63,127 nt of DNA from Sutcliffiella horikoshii (GCF_020524325.1 NZ_JAIVKY010000015.1:1-63127), one strand, 5' to 3'; shown: positions 9,881-19,616, numbered from the stretch's first letter. Translations and numbers: made by a program. The notes: generated by a model not told the origin, from the letters alone.

Positions 9881-9930
9881 AGCCAAAGAGAAGGCGGTAC
9901 CCACCTGCCCTCTCTTTGGCTTTTTTTATT
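9881..9930 (+). terminator. Strong intrinsic terminator after the DUF2294 gene
   Basis: Perfect 11-bp stem AGCCAAAGAGA/TCTCTTTGGCT followed by eight T residues. It lies inside what would be an N-terminal extension of the next reading frame, which supports the later start chosen for that gene. Confidence 0.92.
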
Positions 9931-9985
9931 AACAGCTTACCTCTCCGCTTATGGACAATCGCTTTACCCTTGGAGGGATGAAAGG

Positions 9986-10387
9986 ATGGAAATCAAACAC
10001 CAACTCACCATCAAAGACGATAAAGATATCATTAAAGTCAGAAGACTCGGAAGAGAAATAGCCACCAGTATGGGCTTTAACTATATCGATCAAGTCCGTA
10101 TTACCACCGCTATCTCGGAACTCGCACGAAACGTAATTAAATATGCCGGAACCGGTACTGTATGTATTGAAGTGATTCATAAATACGCACCTGGGTTAAG
10201 CGTGATAGTTATTGATGAAGGACCCGGAATTACCAGCATCGGCAAAGCAATGGAAGACGGCTACTCCACTTCCGACAGCCTCGGGGCAGGCCTCCCCGGA
10301 GTAAAAAGAATGATGGATGAGTTTTTAATAGATTCCGTGACGGAACAGGGAACAAGGATTGAAGTGGTGAAATGGCTACGGGGGTAG
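9986..10387 (+). CDS. RsbT-like serine/threonine kinase (anti-sigma GHKL fold), orphan
   Basis: A 133-residue GHKL-fold kinase, exactly the length of B. subtilis RsbT, which phosphorylates RsbS and RsbR in the stressosome and activates RsbU. Visible boxes: N-box ITTAISELARNVIKYAG, G1-like DEGPGI, and the G2-like GLGAGLPGVKRMMDEF, all nearly identical to RsbT. The ATG at 9986 was chosen because GGAGGG lies 9 bp upstream and the length then matches the family; a longer frame from 9866 would cross a terminator. No rsbR, rsbS or rsbU gene is nearby, so it looks like an RsbT paralogue with an unknown partner rather than the main SigB gene. Confidence 0.85.
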   Translation: MEIKHQLTIKDDKDIIKVRRLGREIATSMGFNYIDQVRITTAISELARNVIKYAGTGTVCIEVIHKYAPGLSVIVIDEGPGITSIGKAMEDGYSTSDSLGAGLPGVKRMMDEFLIDSVTEQGTRIEVVKWLRG

Positions 10388-10575
10388 TGGGTTATGGGGA
10401 CAGGTTCCTCGACCCATACTCTTCTCCTATCCCACAATTTCCACGCTTTTTTTTGAAGTATATGGATTGTGATCAATTTGAAGTGATTTATTGAATACTT
10501 CTGAGCATTTATTCAATACTTCTAGTTTTTTTACACATTTCATGGCAGCTGGTTTCCTTAAAATTCATTCAAAAC

Positions 10576-10944
10576 TCATACCCACTCTAAAAACTCCAGC
10601 CTGTTTCCAAAAGGATCACTTACATAAATTCTATTCGCTCCAGGAAGATTCTCGTCAACCGTGAACTCCACCACCTGTGACCTCAAATAACTTTTAAATT
10701 CTTCTATTTGGTGTACTTCAAATGCCGGATGCGCTTTTTTGGCAGGAACAAAAGGCTCTTCCACCCCTAAATGAAGATGTACAGCCCCTTTACTAAACCA
10801 CACCCCGCCTCTTTTTCTAAGCGTCTCTGGCTTTTTCATTTCTTCCAAGCCTAAAATCTCACCATAAAATCTGCGTGCCTCATCCTCCAGTCCCTTTGGC
10901 ATAGCAAGCTGGACATGATCGATTTTGTTGATAGTAAAAGACAT
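10576..10944 (-). CDS. Glyoxalase/VOC superfamily protein
   Basis: A 122-residue protein of the vicinal-oxygen-chelate fold, cytosolic. The two beta-alpha-beta-beta-beta halves are recognisable: DHVQLAMPKG at the start with metal-ligand-like His, HLHLGVEEPF at the end of the first half, and YVSDPFGNRLEFLEW at the C-terminus with the usual terminal Glu. The ATG at 10944 was chosen because AGGAGG lies 7 bp upstream. Single gene; substrate cannot be inferred. Similar Bacillus proteins are annotated as glyoxalase-like or fosfomycin/bleomycin-resistance-like, but nothing here supports resistance. Confidence 0.85.
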   Translation of the reverse strand: MSFTINKIDHVQLAMPKGLEDEARRFYGEILGLEEMKKPETLRKRGGVWFSKGAVHLHLGVEEPFVPAKKAHPAFEVHQIEEFKSYLRSQVVEFTVDENLPGANRIYVSDPFGNRLEFLEWV

Positions 10945-11069
10945 GAAAAAACCTCCTTTTGTAAGACCTACTTTAATCTTACTCAAGGAGGGTGATAATG
11001 GAAATGACTGTTATTTTATGAATACCTATAAACTTTACTTATCACTCAAAAAACCTTTAACTTAAACCC

Positions 11070-11104
11070 AATAAAAATAAAAAAGTGATGCATATTTGCA
11101 CCAC
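11070..11104 (-). terminator. Terminator after the 61-residue gene
   Basis: Minus-strand stem GTGGTGCA/TGCATCAC with loop AATA (one mismatch), followed by TTTTTTATTTTTAT. It begins 9 bp after the stop codon at 11113. Confidence 0.85.
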
Positions 11105-11112
11105 CTTGTTAA

Positions 11113-11298
11113 CTACTTTCCATCCAGTCCATAACGAGCCGCCATTTTTGTTTTGAATTCCTTTACCAGCCTTCTACAATAAAACAACTCTCTCAATGTT
11201 TTAGTCTGTTTTATTTGTTGTCTGATGTAATAGTATTCTTCTAACTCTTGCTTAGTTAATTTGCATCCACGCTCCCGAAAGGGGATAATGTCTCCCAT
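11113..11298 (-). CDS. Small conserved-looking hypothetical protein (61 aa)
   Basis: A small basic, helical protein beginning MGDIIPFRERG, rich in Lys, Arg, Glu and Tyr (for example KLTKQELEEYYYIRQQIKQT). No signal peptide, membrane segment or recognised domain. The ATG at 11298 follows GAGGTG by 6 bp; a second ATG six bases earlier is too close to that site. A dedicated terminator follows, which makes it a likely real gene. A copy of the ~92-bp repeat lies upstream at 11424-11515. I do not recognise a function; the Arg/Lys-rich helix could bind nucleic acid, but that is a guess. Confidence 0.6.
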   Translation of the reverse strand: MGDIIPFRERGCKLTKQELEEYYYIRQQIKQTKTLRELFYCRRLVKEFKTKMAARYGLDGK

Positions 11299-11423
11299 TT
11301 GCATCACCTCTGAACCAATATATGCGGTGGAAGTGAAGAAAGTGAGGTTTTGCGGAAGCAGGGCGGCTTTTCGATCCACTTATCCCAAGCAACCCCATTA
11401 AACATTTTCCTACTATACTATTC

Positions 11424-11515
11424 AAAAATAGTCGATATTACTCGATGCAGTTTCAAGGCTCTCATCTCAACAAAAAAAATCAGCTTATACAAACGTTTGT
11501 TTAAAAATTACTATT
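11424..11515. repeat. Interspersed ~92-bp element, copy 1
   Basis: Starts AAAATAGTCGATATT and ends AAAATTACTATT, so the ends form a short inverted repeat (AATAGT/ACTATT). The inner part contains the palindrome ACAAACGTTTGT. Copies 2 (12963-13055) and 3 (24225-24314) share the ends, the palindrome and the inner TTTCAAG-like and poly-A blocks in the same order and orientation. Confidence 0.75.
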
Positions 11516-11525
11516 CACTTAAACG

Positions 11526-12050
11526 CTATTCTATTTCCTCTATTTCCACTTCCAAGTTATACTCTTCCGCTAATTCCGTGAACAAAGTTTCGTGTTCATC
11601 GTATATTACACCATACTCTTCGTAGAGAAGATCTCCTTTTTCCATAAAGCTTTCATCCCCGTTATAATACCCTTCTGCATATGTAGAATAGGTTTCTAAC
11701 AATTTTTTATGCGCCTCAATCAGTTTATCGTGCGATGGTTGCAACTCCTCCATTGTAATAACAATGGCCTCCGTATCTTCTACCACTTTTTCAAGCGCAG
11801 GAATTGTGGTCTCTACTAAGTATGTGTATGCTGGCTCTATATCCTCTTCCATAAACACAAATTCATCTGCCGCAATCTCCGCATCTACAGCAGCTTCAAT
11901 AACTGGATTGCTATCCTCAATATAGGCGATCAGTTCATCCTGTGCATCAACCTGCTCTGTTATCGTATCTACAATTTCACTACAAGCAGTCAACACACTG
12001 CCCATTGCTAATAAACTTACTACCAGTAACACTCTTCTTAATATTTTCAT
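11526..12050 (-). CDS. Acidic lipoprotein, unknown function
   Basis: A 174-residue predicted lipoprotein. The N-terminus MKILRRVLLVVSLLAMG is a short signal peptide and LTAC provides the lipobox, so Cys near residue 23 should be lipidated and the protein anchored outside the membrane. The rest is very rich in Glu and Asp and predicted to be long helices (DKLIEAHKKLLETYSTYAEGYY), ending EVEIEEIE. The ATG at 12050 follows AGGAG by about 9 bp; another ATG nine bases upstream abuts that site. No domain is recognised; the helical layout resembles extracellular four-helix lipoproteins of bacilli. The flanks hold a 52-bp tandem array upstream and a ~92-bp repeat downstream. Confidence 0.72.
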   Translation of the reverse strand: MKILRRVLLVVSLLAMGSVLTACSEIVDTITEQVDAQDELIAYIEDSNPVIEAAVDAEIAADEFVFMEEDIEPAYTYLVETTIPALEKVVEDTEAIVITMEELQPSHDKLIEAHKKLLETYSTYAEGYYNGDESFMEKGDLLYEEYGVIYDEHETLFTELAEEYNLEVEIEEIE

Positions 12051-12145
12051 ATTTTCCATCTCCTTCCTTCAATATTTTAGCAGGGAATTAGGGGAAGATA
12101 TAGACTTTTTTGCACTATTTTGAATTGGAATTGCAGTGGTGGCCG

Positions 12146-12353
12146 GATGAAGACCTTTCTGGTTACTTTTTTGGGGTAGAGACGTCTTCATAAGCTCGAT
12201 GAAGACCTCACTGCCTCCGTTTTCACCTTAGAGACGTCTTCATAACCCTGATGAAGACCTTACTACCTCCTTTTTCACCTCAGAGACGTCTTCATAACCC
12301 CGATGAAGACCTCACTGCCTCCTTTTTCATGACAGAGGGGGCTTCATTCCCCG
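12146..12353. repeat. 52-bp tandem array 1 (four units)
   Basis: Units begin with GATGAAGACC at 12146, 12198, 12250 and 12302, a spacing of exactly 52 bp each time. Units 1-3 end in GACGTCTTCAT followed by 4-6 bp, so a dyad GTCTTCAT / ATGAAGAC with a 7-bp centre spans each junction. The middle part (CTGCCTCC, TTTTTCACC) is less conserved. The fourth unit degenerates at its end. The period is not a multiple of three and no reading frame persists. Confidence 0.93.
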
Positions 12354-12371
12354 AAAAGCAACCCGCTCCTT

Positions 12372-12923
12372 CTACAACTCCACAAACCCAAAAACCTCTC
12401 TAACTTCCTTCTCTAATTCACCGATCAACTTAAACTTATCTTGCCTAGGGGCCAACGCCTTCACAATGCTTGCATAGTACCAATGCTGCTTCTCTTTCCC
12501 ACGATTAAACCGCCCCCAAATCAAATCCCCATGTTCTTCAAGATCCGCTCGAATGGAGCGTAAATTGTGCAACTTATCCGCAACAATGACTTGCAACTCT
12601 TCCATCGATGCATCTTTCAACCCATCAATGGTGTGTTGTTTTCTTTCTTCCCATGAAAGACTTTTGTCATTTTCAGAAGCAGCCACCACTAAATCTGCTA
12701 CACGGCCACCGAACTCTTTCACCAAGCTATCATAAGCGGCTTCCGTATCTTCCAGTGTGTCGTGCAAAATCCCAGCAGCAACCACTTCTTCAGAGCAACC
12801 CGCCCCTTGCAACATCATTCCCACCGCAAAAGGATGTGTGATATAAGGTATCTCCGTCCCTTTTCTTGTTTGGTGTTTATGTGCCGAAGCAGCGAAGACA
12901 ATGGCTTTCTCTACTAAATTCAT
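12372..12923 (-). CDS. HD-domain small alarmone hydrolase (MESH1/SpoT-hydrolase-like)
   Basis: A 183-residue HD-superfamily protein with the (p)ppGpp hydrolase signature: an early His in HKHQTRKGTEIPYITHP, the HDTLEDT motif (HDxxED type) near residues 54-60, and ADKLHNLRSI near 116-125. It lacks synthetase and regulatory domains, so it resembles stand-alone small alarmone hydrolases rather than RelA. Expected reaction: removal of the 3' pyrophosphate from (p)ppGpp or related nucleotides. The ATG follows GGGAGGG by 6 bp. It is a single gene with a ~92-bp repeat 40 bp upstream of the start. No terminator was seen between its stop and the 52-bp array. Confidence 0.85.
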   Translation of the reverse strand: MNLVEKAIVFAASAHKHQTRKGTEIPYITHPFAVGMMLQGAGCSEEVVAAGILHDTLEDTEAAYDSLVKEFGGRVADLVVAASENDKSLSWEERKQHTIDGLKDASMEELQVIVADKLHNLRSIRADLEEHGDLIWGRFNRGKEKQHWYYASIVKALAPRQDKFKLIGELEKEVREVFGFVEL

Positions 12924-12962
12924 ATATAACCCTCCCGTTATTTGTTATTTCCATATACCTTT

Positions 12963-13055
12963 CGAAAATAGTCGATATTTCCCGAATCAATTTCAAGCCC
13001 TTTATTACAATAAAAAAATTCCATTTGATCAAACGTTTGATTAAGAATTACTATT
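12963..13055. repeat. Interspersed ~92-bp element, copy 2
   Basis: Starts GAAAATAGTCGATATT, contains ATCAAACGTTTGAT at the palindrome position and ends AATTACTATTC. It lies in the upstream region of the HD hydrolase gene on the opposite strand and in the same orientation as copies 1 and 3. The sequence just right of it (about 13056-13102) still resembles the flank of copy 1, so the duplicated unit may be somewhat longer than 92 bp. Confidence 0.72.
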
Positions 13056-13102
13056 CGGTCTAAAACAAAATAAGATATCTCTACTTCTAAGTTTATACTG
13101 AC

Positions 13103-13145
13103 TTTTTTAAAAAAGACACATGAAATCCAAAAGATTCCATGTGCC
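13103..13145 (-). terminator. Terminator after the surface-protein gene
   Basis: Minus-strand hairpin GGCACATGGAATC / GATTTCATGTGTC with a short loop, followed by TTTTTTAAAAAA. It begins 13 bp after the stop codon at 13158. Confidence 0.88.
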
Positions 13146-13157
13146 ATCTCTATCAAA

Positions 13158-16100
13158 CTATATTACTCTTCTCTTCCTCACAATCACCATACACCCTACT
13201 CCCACCACCAGCAAAATAAACCCGATAACATAAAAGTCATATAGATTAGTAGCGGTGTTCGGAAGCTTCTCTCCATTCGATTTCTTTCCTTGTTTTGTAT
13301 TCTTACCATCACTATTACCTGGCATTCCAGGATTATTGACTTCACCCGGAACGGCAGGTTTTGCAGGTTGTCCCGGCTTTGGATTCACAGGCCCCGGCGC
13401 ACCCGGATTACTTGGCACTCCAGGATTACCACCCGGACTACCTGGCTTACCCGGTTTCCCAGGTTTCCCCGGCTCTGAAGGATCCGGCTCAACCGGCCCA
13501 TCCCCCACTTCACCTTTAGTAAAAGTCCAAATATCCGATGTAGTCATCCCAGTGTGCTCATCCTCCACCACGACATACCACCAGTAACGCTCGTTTTCCG
13601 CAAGTCCTTCCCAGACCATCTCGGCCACACTTCCGCTTGAAACAGCCTCTTGTTTGCCAATTTCCACTTCCGTATAAACGTTTACTGCAAAATAGTCTGT
13701 TGCCACTCGTTTTTCTTTTGGCTGAAGGTCTAACTCAAGTACAAACTCATCCTTCCCTGGATAAGTTTCCGTATCATAATAGTTGTACTGATCCAGGTAC
13801 GGAGAGTACGTGTTCACGACAATCCGGTTATTATCTGTATCAAAGTGTAGCAAACGCATGAAGCCTTGTCCGCCTTCTGGGCCTGCCTGATAGTCGGCAA
13901 GCATTTGATAGACGTTACGGTCCGGAACTCCATCTCCATCATCGTCCACTTCATCAATCAGTGTCTGTGCTTCATGATAATGGCCGCTCAACACAGCAAT
14001 GACATTCTCATTTGGAAGCACGACTTCCTCATACAACTTGTCGCCAAGCGGATGACGCACACCTGTTGCCTGCAAGTACTCGTGGAAATTCAAGATTGCC
14101 ATGCGGTCTGGATGGGCAGCAAGCACCTCATTCATCCATGCAATCCCTTCGTCTTCCACACCCCAGCCAAGATACACCATGATATAGTCATTTCCGTTGG
14201 AGGAAATAAGGTCATAATGCCCGCGGTTATTTTTATAACTTCCGCCGTAATAAGGTTTGTCCTTAAAGCGGTCTTCTCCAAAGTATTTATAATACTGCGT
14301 GTAATCATTGGTTTTGTGATCCACATCATGGTTCCCGGCAAGCACGCCATACGGGATTTCACGCTCATCCAAAACGCCCATATACTGGTCCGCGTAATTC
14401 CATTGGGACTCTTGATCTGCCATATTCACGAGATCTCCCGTGTGGAACACATATTCAATTTTCATTTCCTCTTCCATTTCCGCTATCCATTCGGTTTGTC
14501 TTTCATAGATGTGCGGGAAGCTTTCCGAGTAATACTGCGTGTCTGACATCCAGACAAACGTATAATCATACTCTTCAGAGGAAGCTGGAATTTCATCCTG
14601 AACCAGGACGTTGATGTTGCTTGCTTTTACAAAATCAGCGACTGCGACTTCTCCTTGCAGGCCAAAGTCTTCCGTTCCAGCAATCTTATAATCTACAATC
14701 TCCCACTTGTTGGACGTGTGGTTCCAGGCATACATGGTCACTTTCCTGCCTTCAAGGGAGTTCCCCTTCCAAACAAGTTCGACCGTATCCCCTTCCTGAA
14801 CAGAATCGTCCACCGTCACATCAAAGCGGTGATAAGGGAATTCTGTAGAAGAATCCGTGATGAGATATTCCCCGTCTTCGTTAGAAACAAGGGAAATATC
14901 CTCTTCTGTAAATGCTTCCTCGCCCTCTGGCACCATCGTTTGCGGCGGCTCGACTTCGTTGGCATTTTTAAAACCCTTCATGCGATCACCTTGAGTCACA
15001 TCGTACTTATAGCCACCGTAAAAAGTAACATCTAAATCATCTTTAGTAGGATCCGACACCTTCACTTTTAAAGCAGGGTCACCATCCACTGGTGTTTCCG
15101 CATCATCTGCCGGGGATACCAGTTCCGGTTTCAACGGGTTTTCATTCACAACAGAGAAGTGCACCACTTTTACCGCTTCGTTTCCTATCTCATCGATCGC
15201 CACGACTTTCAACGTATGTTCTCCAGCCGAAAGTTTAGAAGATGCCGTTTCATAAGGTGTCACAATTTCCATGTCATCAAGCAGTACCCTCGTTTCTTTT
15301 ACCCCGGCAATCGCATCAGTTGCTGTCACTTCGATTGTAAAAGCACCTTTGTATTCTTTCCCTTCTTCTAGGGACGTCGTGATGCTTGGAGCTGTGTTAT
15401 CCACCATCACTGTTGTTGAGATTTCCTCATCCGCATCCATTGCAGAAACCACATGCTTCCCATCCGAGACGGAAGCTGTGTCCCATTTATAAGACTTAGA
15501 CGGGGCCTGTTCCCCTGTCACAGTAAAAGTAAAATCTTCAAAAATACGGTCTGTCCCATCATCGCCCATATCAAACACTTGCGCAGGGTCATTTTTTCCC
15601 GCATCGCGCAGGATAGTTCCATCCGCCAAGACAAGGCGAACGTTTCTCAGGTTATAGTCATCACGATTGTCCTCGGACTCCAGATCAAACGGGGATGCCT
15701 TGTTACCCGCACGAATCGTAATTGTATTATCTCCAAGCTCGAGTTTGTCAGGGTTGATCGGAACCGTGATTGTCTGCCATTCATTAATCCAATCATCAAA
15801 AATATGCAGTACTTCATCTCCCATGGTTACCCCGTTCTGGAAGAAGGTATTGATGCCACTCACCTCAAAAGCAAAATATGAGGTGTGCTCGACAGCTTGG
15901 AAAGTTTCGCCTTCCACTTCCTCCCCATCTATCAAAAGCTTCACATCTTCCGGAGCATCGGAGCTTGAAGTCCCTTTCAAAATCTTCTCCCCAGCAAGAA
16001 TCTCGCCTTCTTTTACATTCAAGCGGAGACTGGAGAAATCCAATTCCGTTGTGACATTCACCTTATAGGTCTCTGTTGTCACTTCATTCATGCCGTCCGA

Positions 16101-19097
16101 AATCTCGAAATAATATTCCACATACTCTTTCGCAATAATTTCAGGCGAGTACACCGTATAGTGGTAAAGCAGGTCATTGTAATCCTTTGTCAGGATGGCC
16201 TGTTTGAAGTCGGTCTGGTCGTTCGTCTTGTAAAATAAACGGACCGTCTTTACTTCCTTGTCATCCTTTGCATCAAGAACGATTTCAATATTCTCCGTCT
16301 GGTCGACTTCAGTTACCTTTGATAAATTTTCATAAGTTGGAGCTACCGTATCTGCTTCGATCTGAACCGTTTCCGCAGGCACCTGTGAAGCCTCCACCAT
16401 ACCAGGCGTTGCCGCTTTTTCCGCCGCACTTGTTTTGATCATTTGCGTGGAGCCATCTAGCGGGTATTGATAAAAGATACCCATATTGGCCGCTGTGTCC
16501 TTCACGTTCGGAACATCGTTGTAATAGGCGACCGCAAGCTCTTTTTTCGAGTTCGTCGCCACCACAAGTCCTCGCATTGAGCCATTGGCCATGCCGTCGC
16601 TGTAGATACGGACGATATTTTGATCTTCCACCAAATTCGAACCATAATTAGCATTAAAATCCGCCACGGTCTGCTCGCGGTTTTGTGAATTGATAATCCA
16701 GAATACAAGCGTTTCCTTGGATGGAATCACCACATCATCCGGAATCGAAGGCCAGACCACATCTGTTGCACTCTCCGCTCCGTAACGATAATAAAGCTTA
16801 TAATCTTTAAAACTAAGATCCTGATTCGTATTATTATAGATTTCAATGAACTCATAGCCGTCCGCTGACCCAACATTCGTCGAATCCGGAACCACTTCCG
16901 TTACCAAAAATGGCGGCAGAGACTGATAGTCCACTTCAACTTGTTTTACCTCAACCGTAAACTCTTCTGTCTTGGAAACATTCCAACCATCTGAAGCCTC
17001 CACATAATAAACGATATCCTCTGAAACATCCGCTCCAGGTATTTCCGCCGTATAGACAGAAGACCCTTCAGACGTTGGGTTCATGGACAAGGAAGTAAAT
17101 GTCTCGGCCCCTTGCTTTTTATAAAATAAAGTCGCAAAAGGTTTCGCCATATCGTCTGTAATGGTCGCTTCCATCTGAATTGGCGAGTAGGCAGTGCCAT
17201 TAGTGACAGGCGTATGCTCTATCATAGGCGCTACCGTATCTTCCGGTATTTCCTCCAGCTCCACAGGGTTAGTAGGCACCTGACTTTCTTTTGCCGTACC
17301 AGGTGTCGGCGCAGCCAATCCTTCCAGTTTCAGCATCTCTGTTCCGCTAGACGGGAATAAATAATCGATTCCCGCTCCGTTATTGTCATTGTCACTGCCA
17401 AGATAACTTGCCGACACGACCTCCGCACCTTCTGCATCTTTGATCACAAGCGCACGATTTCCACCATTCGCAAAACCTGGGAAGACATCCTTGAACTCGA
17501 CAACCTGATCTTCCACTAGCGTCAGGCCAAAGTTTTCATTAAACTCAGCAAGCGTCCTGTTTCCGGTGTTATACCAAAATACAAGTTCCTCCTGCGGCTC
17601 CAAAATGACAGCCGGCACCTGGAATGGAAGCTCACTTCCCGTGTCCGTATATTTATAGACAAACGAATAGTTTGCCAGATTCATCGGTTGATTCGTATTG
17701 TTATACACTTCAAAAAACTCATAGTAATCCGTCCCTCCCCCTTTAGAGTTCGGAGACAGCTCGGTAATAAGCAGTGGCAGTTCACTGTAAGATTCTGCTG
17801 GAATCTCCACCTCAATCGTGGACGTCTCCGTCGCTGATGTATTGGTACCATCTGACGCTTCGATGTAATAAGTGATTGGTCCATCCACCTTAGCAGCAGG
17901 GATTTCAGCAGTGTACATTGACGTTGCCTCTTGTTGTTGCATACTTAGACTCGTATAGCTTTCCTCTGATTCTTTTTTATAAAATATTGTTGCCGCAGTT
18001 ACGCCTACGTCATCCGTTACAGTAGCTTGAAAAGGGATGGCAGTGAATCTTTCCGCTTCTGTTACAGTAGTGTGTTCAATCACTGGCGGTGTCTCATCAG
18101 CGACAGGAGTTTCCTCTTCTTCCACTGTCACCGGCTGCTCAGGAACTTGAACCGCATCAATGGTTCCAGGCGTTGGCAATGCAAGAACCGCATGCTTGTC
18201 CATCACCGTCCCGCTCACCGGAAACTTATACTCTATTCCCGCTCCGTTGTTATCATTCTCATTTCCTAGATAACTGGCAGAAACCAATTCCTTCCCTTGC
18301 TTATCCTTAATCACCAATGCGCGGTTTCCACCATTCGCAAAACCAGGGAAAGCATCTTTAAAAGGCACTACCTGAGCTTCCGTTAGCGCCAACCCATAGT
18401 TCTGATTAAAATCAGCAAGGCTTTTATCTCCAGTGTTATACCAAAACACTAGAGTTTCCTGTGATTCAATGGTTGTTACAGGGACTGTAAACGGTTTTTC
18501 ACTTCCTGTATCTGTGTATGTATAGATAAAATTCAGATTCTCTGTAGATATTGCCTGGTCTGTATTATTGTAAAGCTCAAAGTACTCATAATGATCAGTA
18601 CCAGCTGAGTTTGGAGAAATTTCTGTGATGAGTAGATGCGGGAGCAGGTTGTAATCCAGCTCTTCTGTGATGGTCTCTTCTTCTGGTTGTTGCACTTCAG
18701 TTGGTTCTTCTGGTTGTTCTGTTGATTCCACCACTTCTTCCTCTTTGGCAGGTGGAGTAACTTCTGTTTGTGGTTCATCTTCTACTGGCTCTTCCACTAC
18801 AGGTGCTTCTGTAACAGGTTCTTCCGTTCTCTCTTCTTCTTCCACCGTTTGCACTTCAGGCGGCTGCGGATCTACCGAATCCTCAGCTGGCGGCTCTGTA
18901 TTCTCAACCGGTTCACTACTTCCCTCCGGGTTTGGTACTTCAGTTTCCTCAACTGGAGTAGTTTCCGTTTTAGGTATCTCTTCCTCCGCATGCACCACTC
19001 CGCGCGGCACAACAGGCTGAAAACTCGTTCCCACAATAGTAAAAATCATCAATGACGACAGCAGCTTCCTACCAAACTTACGGTTCTCTTTCCTCAT
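13158..19097 (-). CDS. LPXTG-anchored surface protein with lamin-tail repeats and metallophosphoesterase domain
   Basis: A 1979-residue cell-wall protein. Order: signal peptide (about 1-38, ending VVHAEEE), a Pro/Glu/Thr/Val-rich acidic stalk to about 135, three lamin-tail domains beginning [24 protein letters not shown] and [12 protein letters not shown] with Ig-like segments between them, further Ig/bacterial sugar-binding-like modules, then a calcineurin-like phosphoesterase near 1510-1710. Its motifs are SDTQY, HTGD, GNHD, NFHEY and SGHYH, so all metal ligands look present. A Gly-Pro-rich collagen-like linker precedes LPNTA, a hydrophobic helix and the KRRVI tail: a sortase signal. The ATG at 19097 follows GGAGG by 6 bp. 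It may act as a surface phosphatase or nuclease; the substrate is unknown. Confidence 0.92.
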   Translation of the reverse strand: MRKENRKFGRKLLSSLMIFTIVGTSFQPVVPRGVVHAEEEIPKTETTPVEETEVPNPEGSSEPVENTEPPAEDSVDPQPPEVQTVEEEERTEEPVTEAPVVEEPVEDEPQTEVTPPAKEEEVVESTEQPEEPTEVQQPEEETITEELDYNLLPHLLITEISPNSAGTDHYEYFELYNNTDQAISTENLNFIYTYTDTGSEKPFTVPVTTIESQETLVFWYNTGDKSLADFNQNYGLALTEAQVVPFKDAFPGFANGGNRALVIKDKQGKELVSASYLGNENDNNGAGIEYKFPVSGTVMDKHAVLALPTPGTIDAVQVPEQPVTVEEEETPVADETPPVIEHTTVTEAERFTAIPFQATVTDDVGVTAATIFYKKESEESYTSLSMQQQEATSMYTAEIPAAKVDGPITYYIEASDGTNTSATETSTIEVEIPAESYSELPLLITELSPNSKGGGTDYYEFFEVYNNTNQPMNLANYSFVYKYTDTGSELPFQVPAVILEPQEELVFWYNTGNRTLAEFNENFGLTLVEDQVVEFKDVFPGFANGGNRALVIKDAEGAEVVSASYLGSDNDNNGAGIDYLFPSSGTEMLKLEGLAAPTPGTAKESQVPTNPVELEEIPEDTVAPMIEHTPVTNGTAYSPIQMEATITDDMAKPFATLFYKKQGAETFTSLSMNPTSEGSSVYTAEIPGADVSEDIVYYVEASDGWNVSKTEEFTVEVKQVEVDYQSLPPFLVTEVVPDSTNVGSADGYEFIEIYNNTNQDLSFKDYKLYYRYGAESATDVVWPSIPDDVVIPSKETLVFWIINSQNREQTVADFNANYGSNLVEDQNIVRIYSDGMANGSMRGLVVATNSKKELAVAYYNDVPNVKDTAANMGIFYQYPLDGSTQMIKTSAAEKAATPGMVEASQVPAETVQIEADTVAPTYENLSKVTEVDQTENIEIVLDAKDDKEVKTVRLFYKTNDQTDFKQAILTKDYNDLLYHYTVYSPEIIAKEYVEYYFEISDGMNEVTTETYKVNVTTELDFSSLRLNVKEGEILAGEKILKGTSSSDAPEDVKLLIDGEEVEGETFQAVEHTSYFAFEVSGINTFFQNGVTMGDEVLHIFDDWINEWQTITVPINPDKLELGDNTITIRAGNKASPFDLESEDNRDDYNLRNVRLVLADGTILRDAGKNDPAQVFDMGDDGTDRIFEDFTFTVTGEQAPSKSYKWDTASVSDGKHVVSAMDADEEISTTVMVDNTAPSITTSLEEGKEYKGAFTIEVTATDAIAGVKETRVLLDDMEIVTPYETASSKLSAGEHTLKVVAIDEIGNEAVKVVHFSVVNENPLKPELVSPADDAETPVDGDPALKVKVSDPTKDDLDVTFYGGYKYDVTQGDRMKGFKNANEVEPPQTMVPEGEEAFTEEDISLVSNEDGEYLITDSSTEFPYHRFDVTVDDSVQEGDTVELVWKGNSLEGRKVTMYAWNHTSNKWEIVDYKIAGTEDFGLQGEVAVADFVKASNINVLVQDEIPASSEEYDYTFVWMSDTQYYSESFPHIYERQTEWIAEMEEEMKIEYVFHTGDLVNMADQESQWNYADQYMGVLDEREIPYGVLAGNHDVDHKTNDYTQYYKYFGEDRFKDKPYYGGSYKNNRGHYDLISSNGNDYIMVYLGWGVEDEGIAWMNEVLAAHPDRMAILNFHEYLQATGVRHPLGDKLYEEVVLPNENVIAVLSGHYHEAQTLIDEVDDDGDGVPDRNVYQMLADYQAGPEGGQGFMRLLHFDTDNNRIVVNTYSPYLDQYNYYDTETYPGKDEFVLELDLQPKEKRVATDYFAVNVYTEVEIGKQEAVSSGSVAEMVWEGLAENERYWWYVVVEDEHTGMTTSDIWTFTKGEVGDGPVEPDPSEPGKPGKPGKPGSPGGNPGVPSNPGAPGPVNPKPGQPAKPAVPGEVNNPGMPGNSDGKNTKQGKKSNGEKLPNTATNLYDFYVIGFILLVVGVGCMVIVRKRRVI

Positions 19098-19356
19098 CAC
19101 TAACCTCCACCGAACTTTTTTGAACATTTAAAATTTTACCGATGGATTGTTAAGCAGGTATGAAGGTGTTGTAAAATTTATGGAAAGTTGGGTGGTTTTG
19201 AGAGTCTACGAACATAATCGCTAATGCGACCTAAAACCACGTTCCAAGTAAGATTTTAATCTTTGGGACGTTTCACTCTCGGCCGGTTCTTACCCTTTGC
19301 ATTTATCTTCAACCATTTAAATGAAATTTCATTGTTACAAAAGGCTTCATATTGGT
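19098..19356. other. Upstream region of the surface-protein gene
   Basis: About 260 bp that should hold the promoter of the surface-protein gene (minus strand), directly before 52-bp array 2. I could not pick a convincing promoter. The last part (GGCTTCATATTGGT, 19343-19356) is the tail of a degenerate extra repeat unit. Confidence 0.4.
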
Positions 19357-19616
19357 GATGAGGACCTTTCTTCTCCGAATTTCTCGTCACTGCGGTCTTC
19401 ATTACGGCGATGAGGACCTCTCTCCTCCTTTTTCCTCGTCACTGCGGTCTTCATACGAGTGATGAGAACCTCTCTTCTCCTTTTTCCTCGTCACTGCGGT
19501 CTTCATACGAGTGATGAGGACCTCTCTCCTCCTTTTTCCTTGTCACTGCGATCTTCATAAAGGCGATGAGGACCTCCCTTCTCCAAATTTCTCGTCACGG
19601 AGGTCTTCATCCCAAA
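19357..19616. repeat. 52-bp tandem array 2 (five units)
   Basis: Units begin GATGAGGACC (one GATGAGAACC) at 19357, 19409, 19461, 19513 and 19565, always 52 bp apart. They share TTTTTCCTCGTCACTGCGGTCTTCAT-like content, written here in parts: CTCCTCCTTTTTCCTCGTC then ACTGCGGTCTTCAT. GGTCTTCAT and ATGAGGACC form a dyad across each junction. The frame of the unit matches array 1 (both start GATGARGACC and end GTCTTCAT), although the middles differ. Confidence 0.95.

Noticed and set aside
9866-9985. N-terminal extension of the RsbT-like gene
   Set aside because: It would translate a strong terminator and give a protein longer than the family; a better start with a ribosome site is at 9986.
10388-10424. 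Copy of the GGGACGG hairpin repeat
   Set aside because: GGGGACAGGTTCCTCGACCC resembles it only loosely and does not share the loop; too short to call.
12146-12353. CRISPR array
   Set aside because: The repeats follow each other directly without unique spacers of constant length, the whole 52-bp unit is repeated, and no cas genes are present. The same applies to the other arrays.
12938-13156. A 72-residue minus-strand gene
   Set aside because: It is made of the ~92-bp repeat and a terminator; the frame is broken in the other two copies of the repeat.
13255-13587. Gly/Pro-rich plus-strand protein
   Set aside because: It is the antisense reading of the collagen-like linker of the surface protein, whose frame is supported by domains and a sorting signal.
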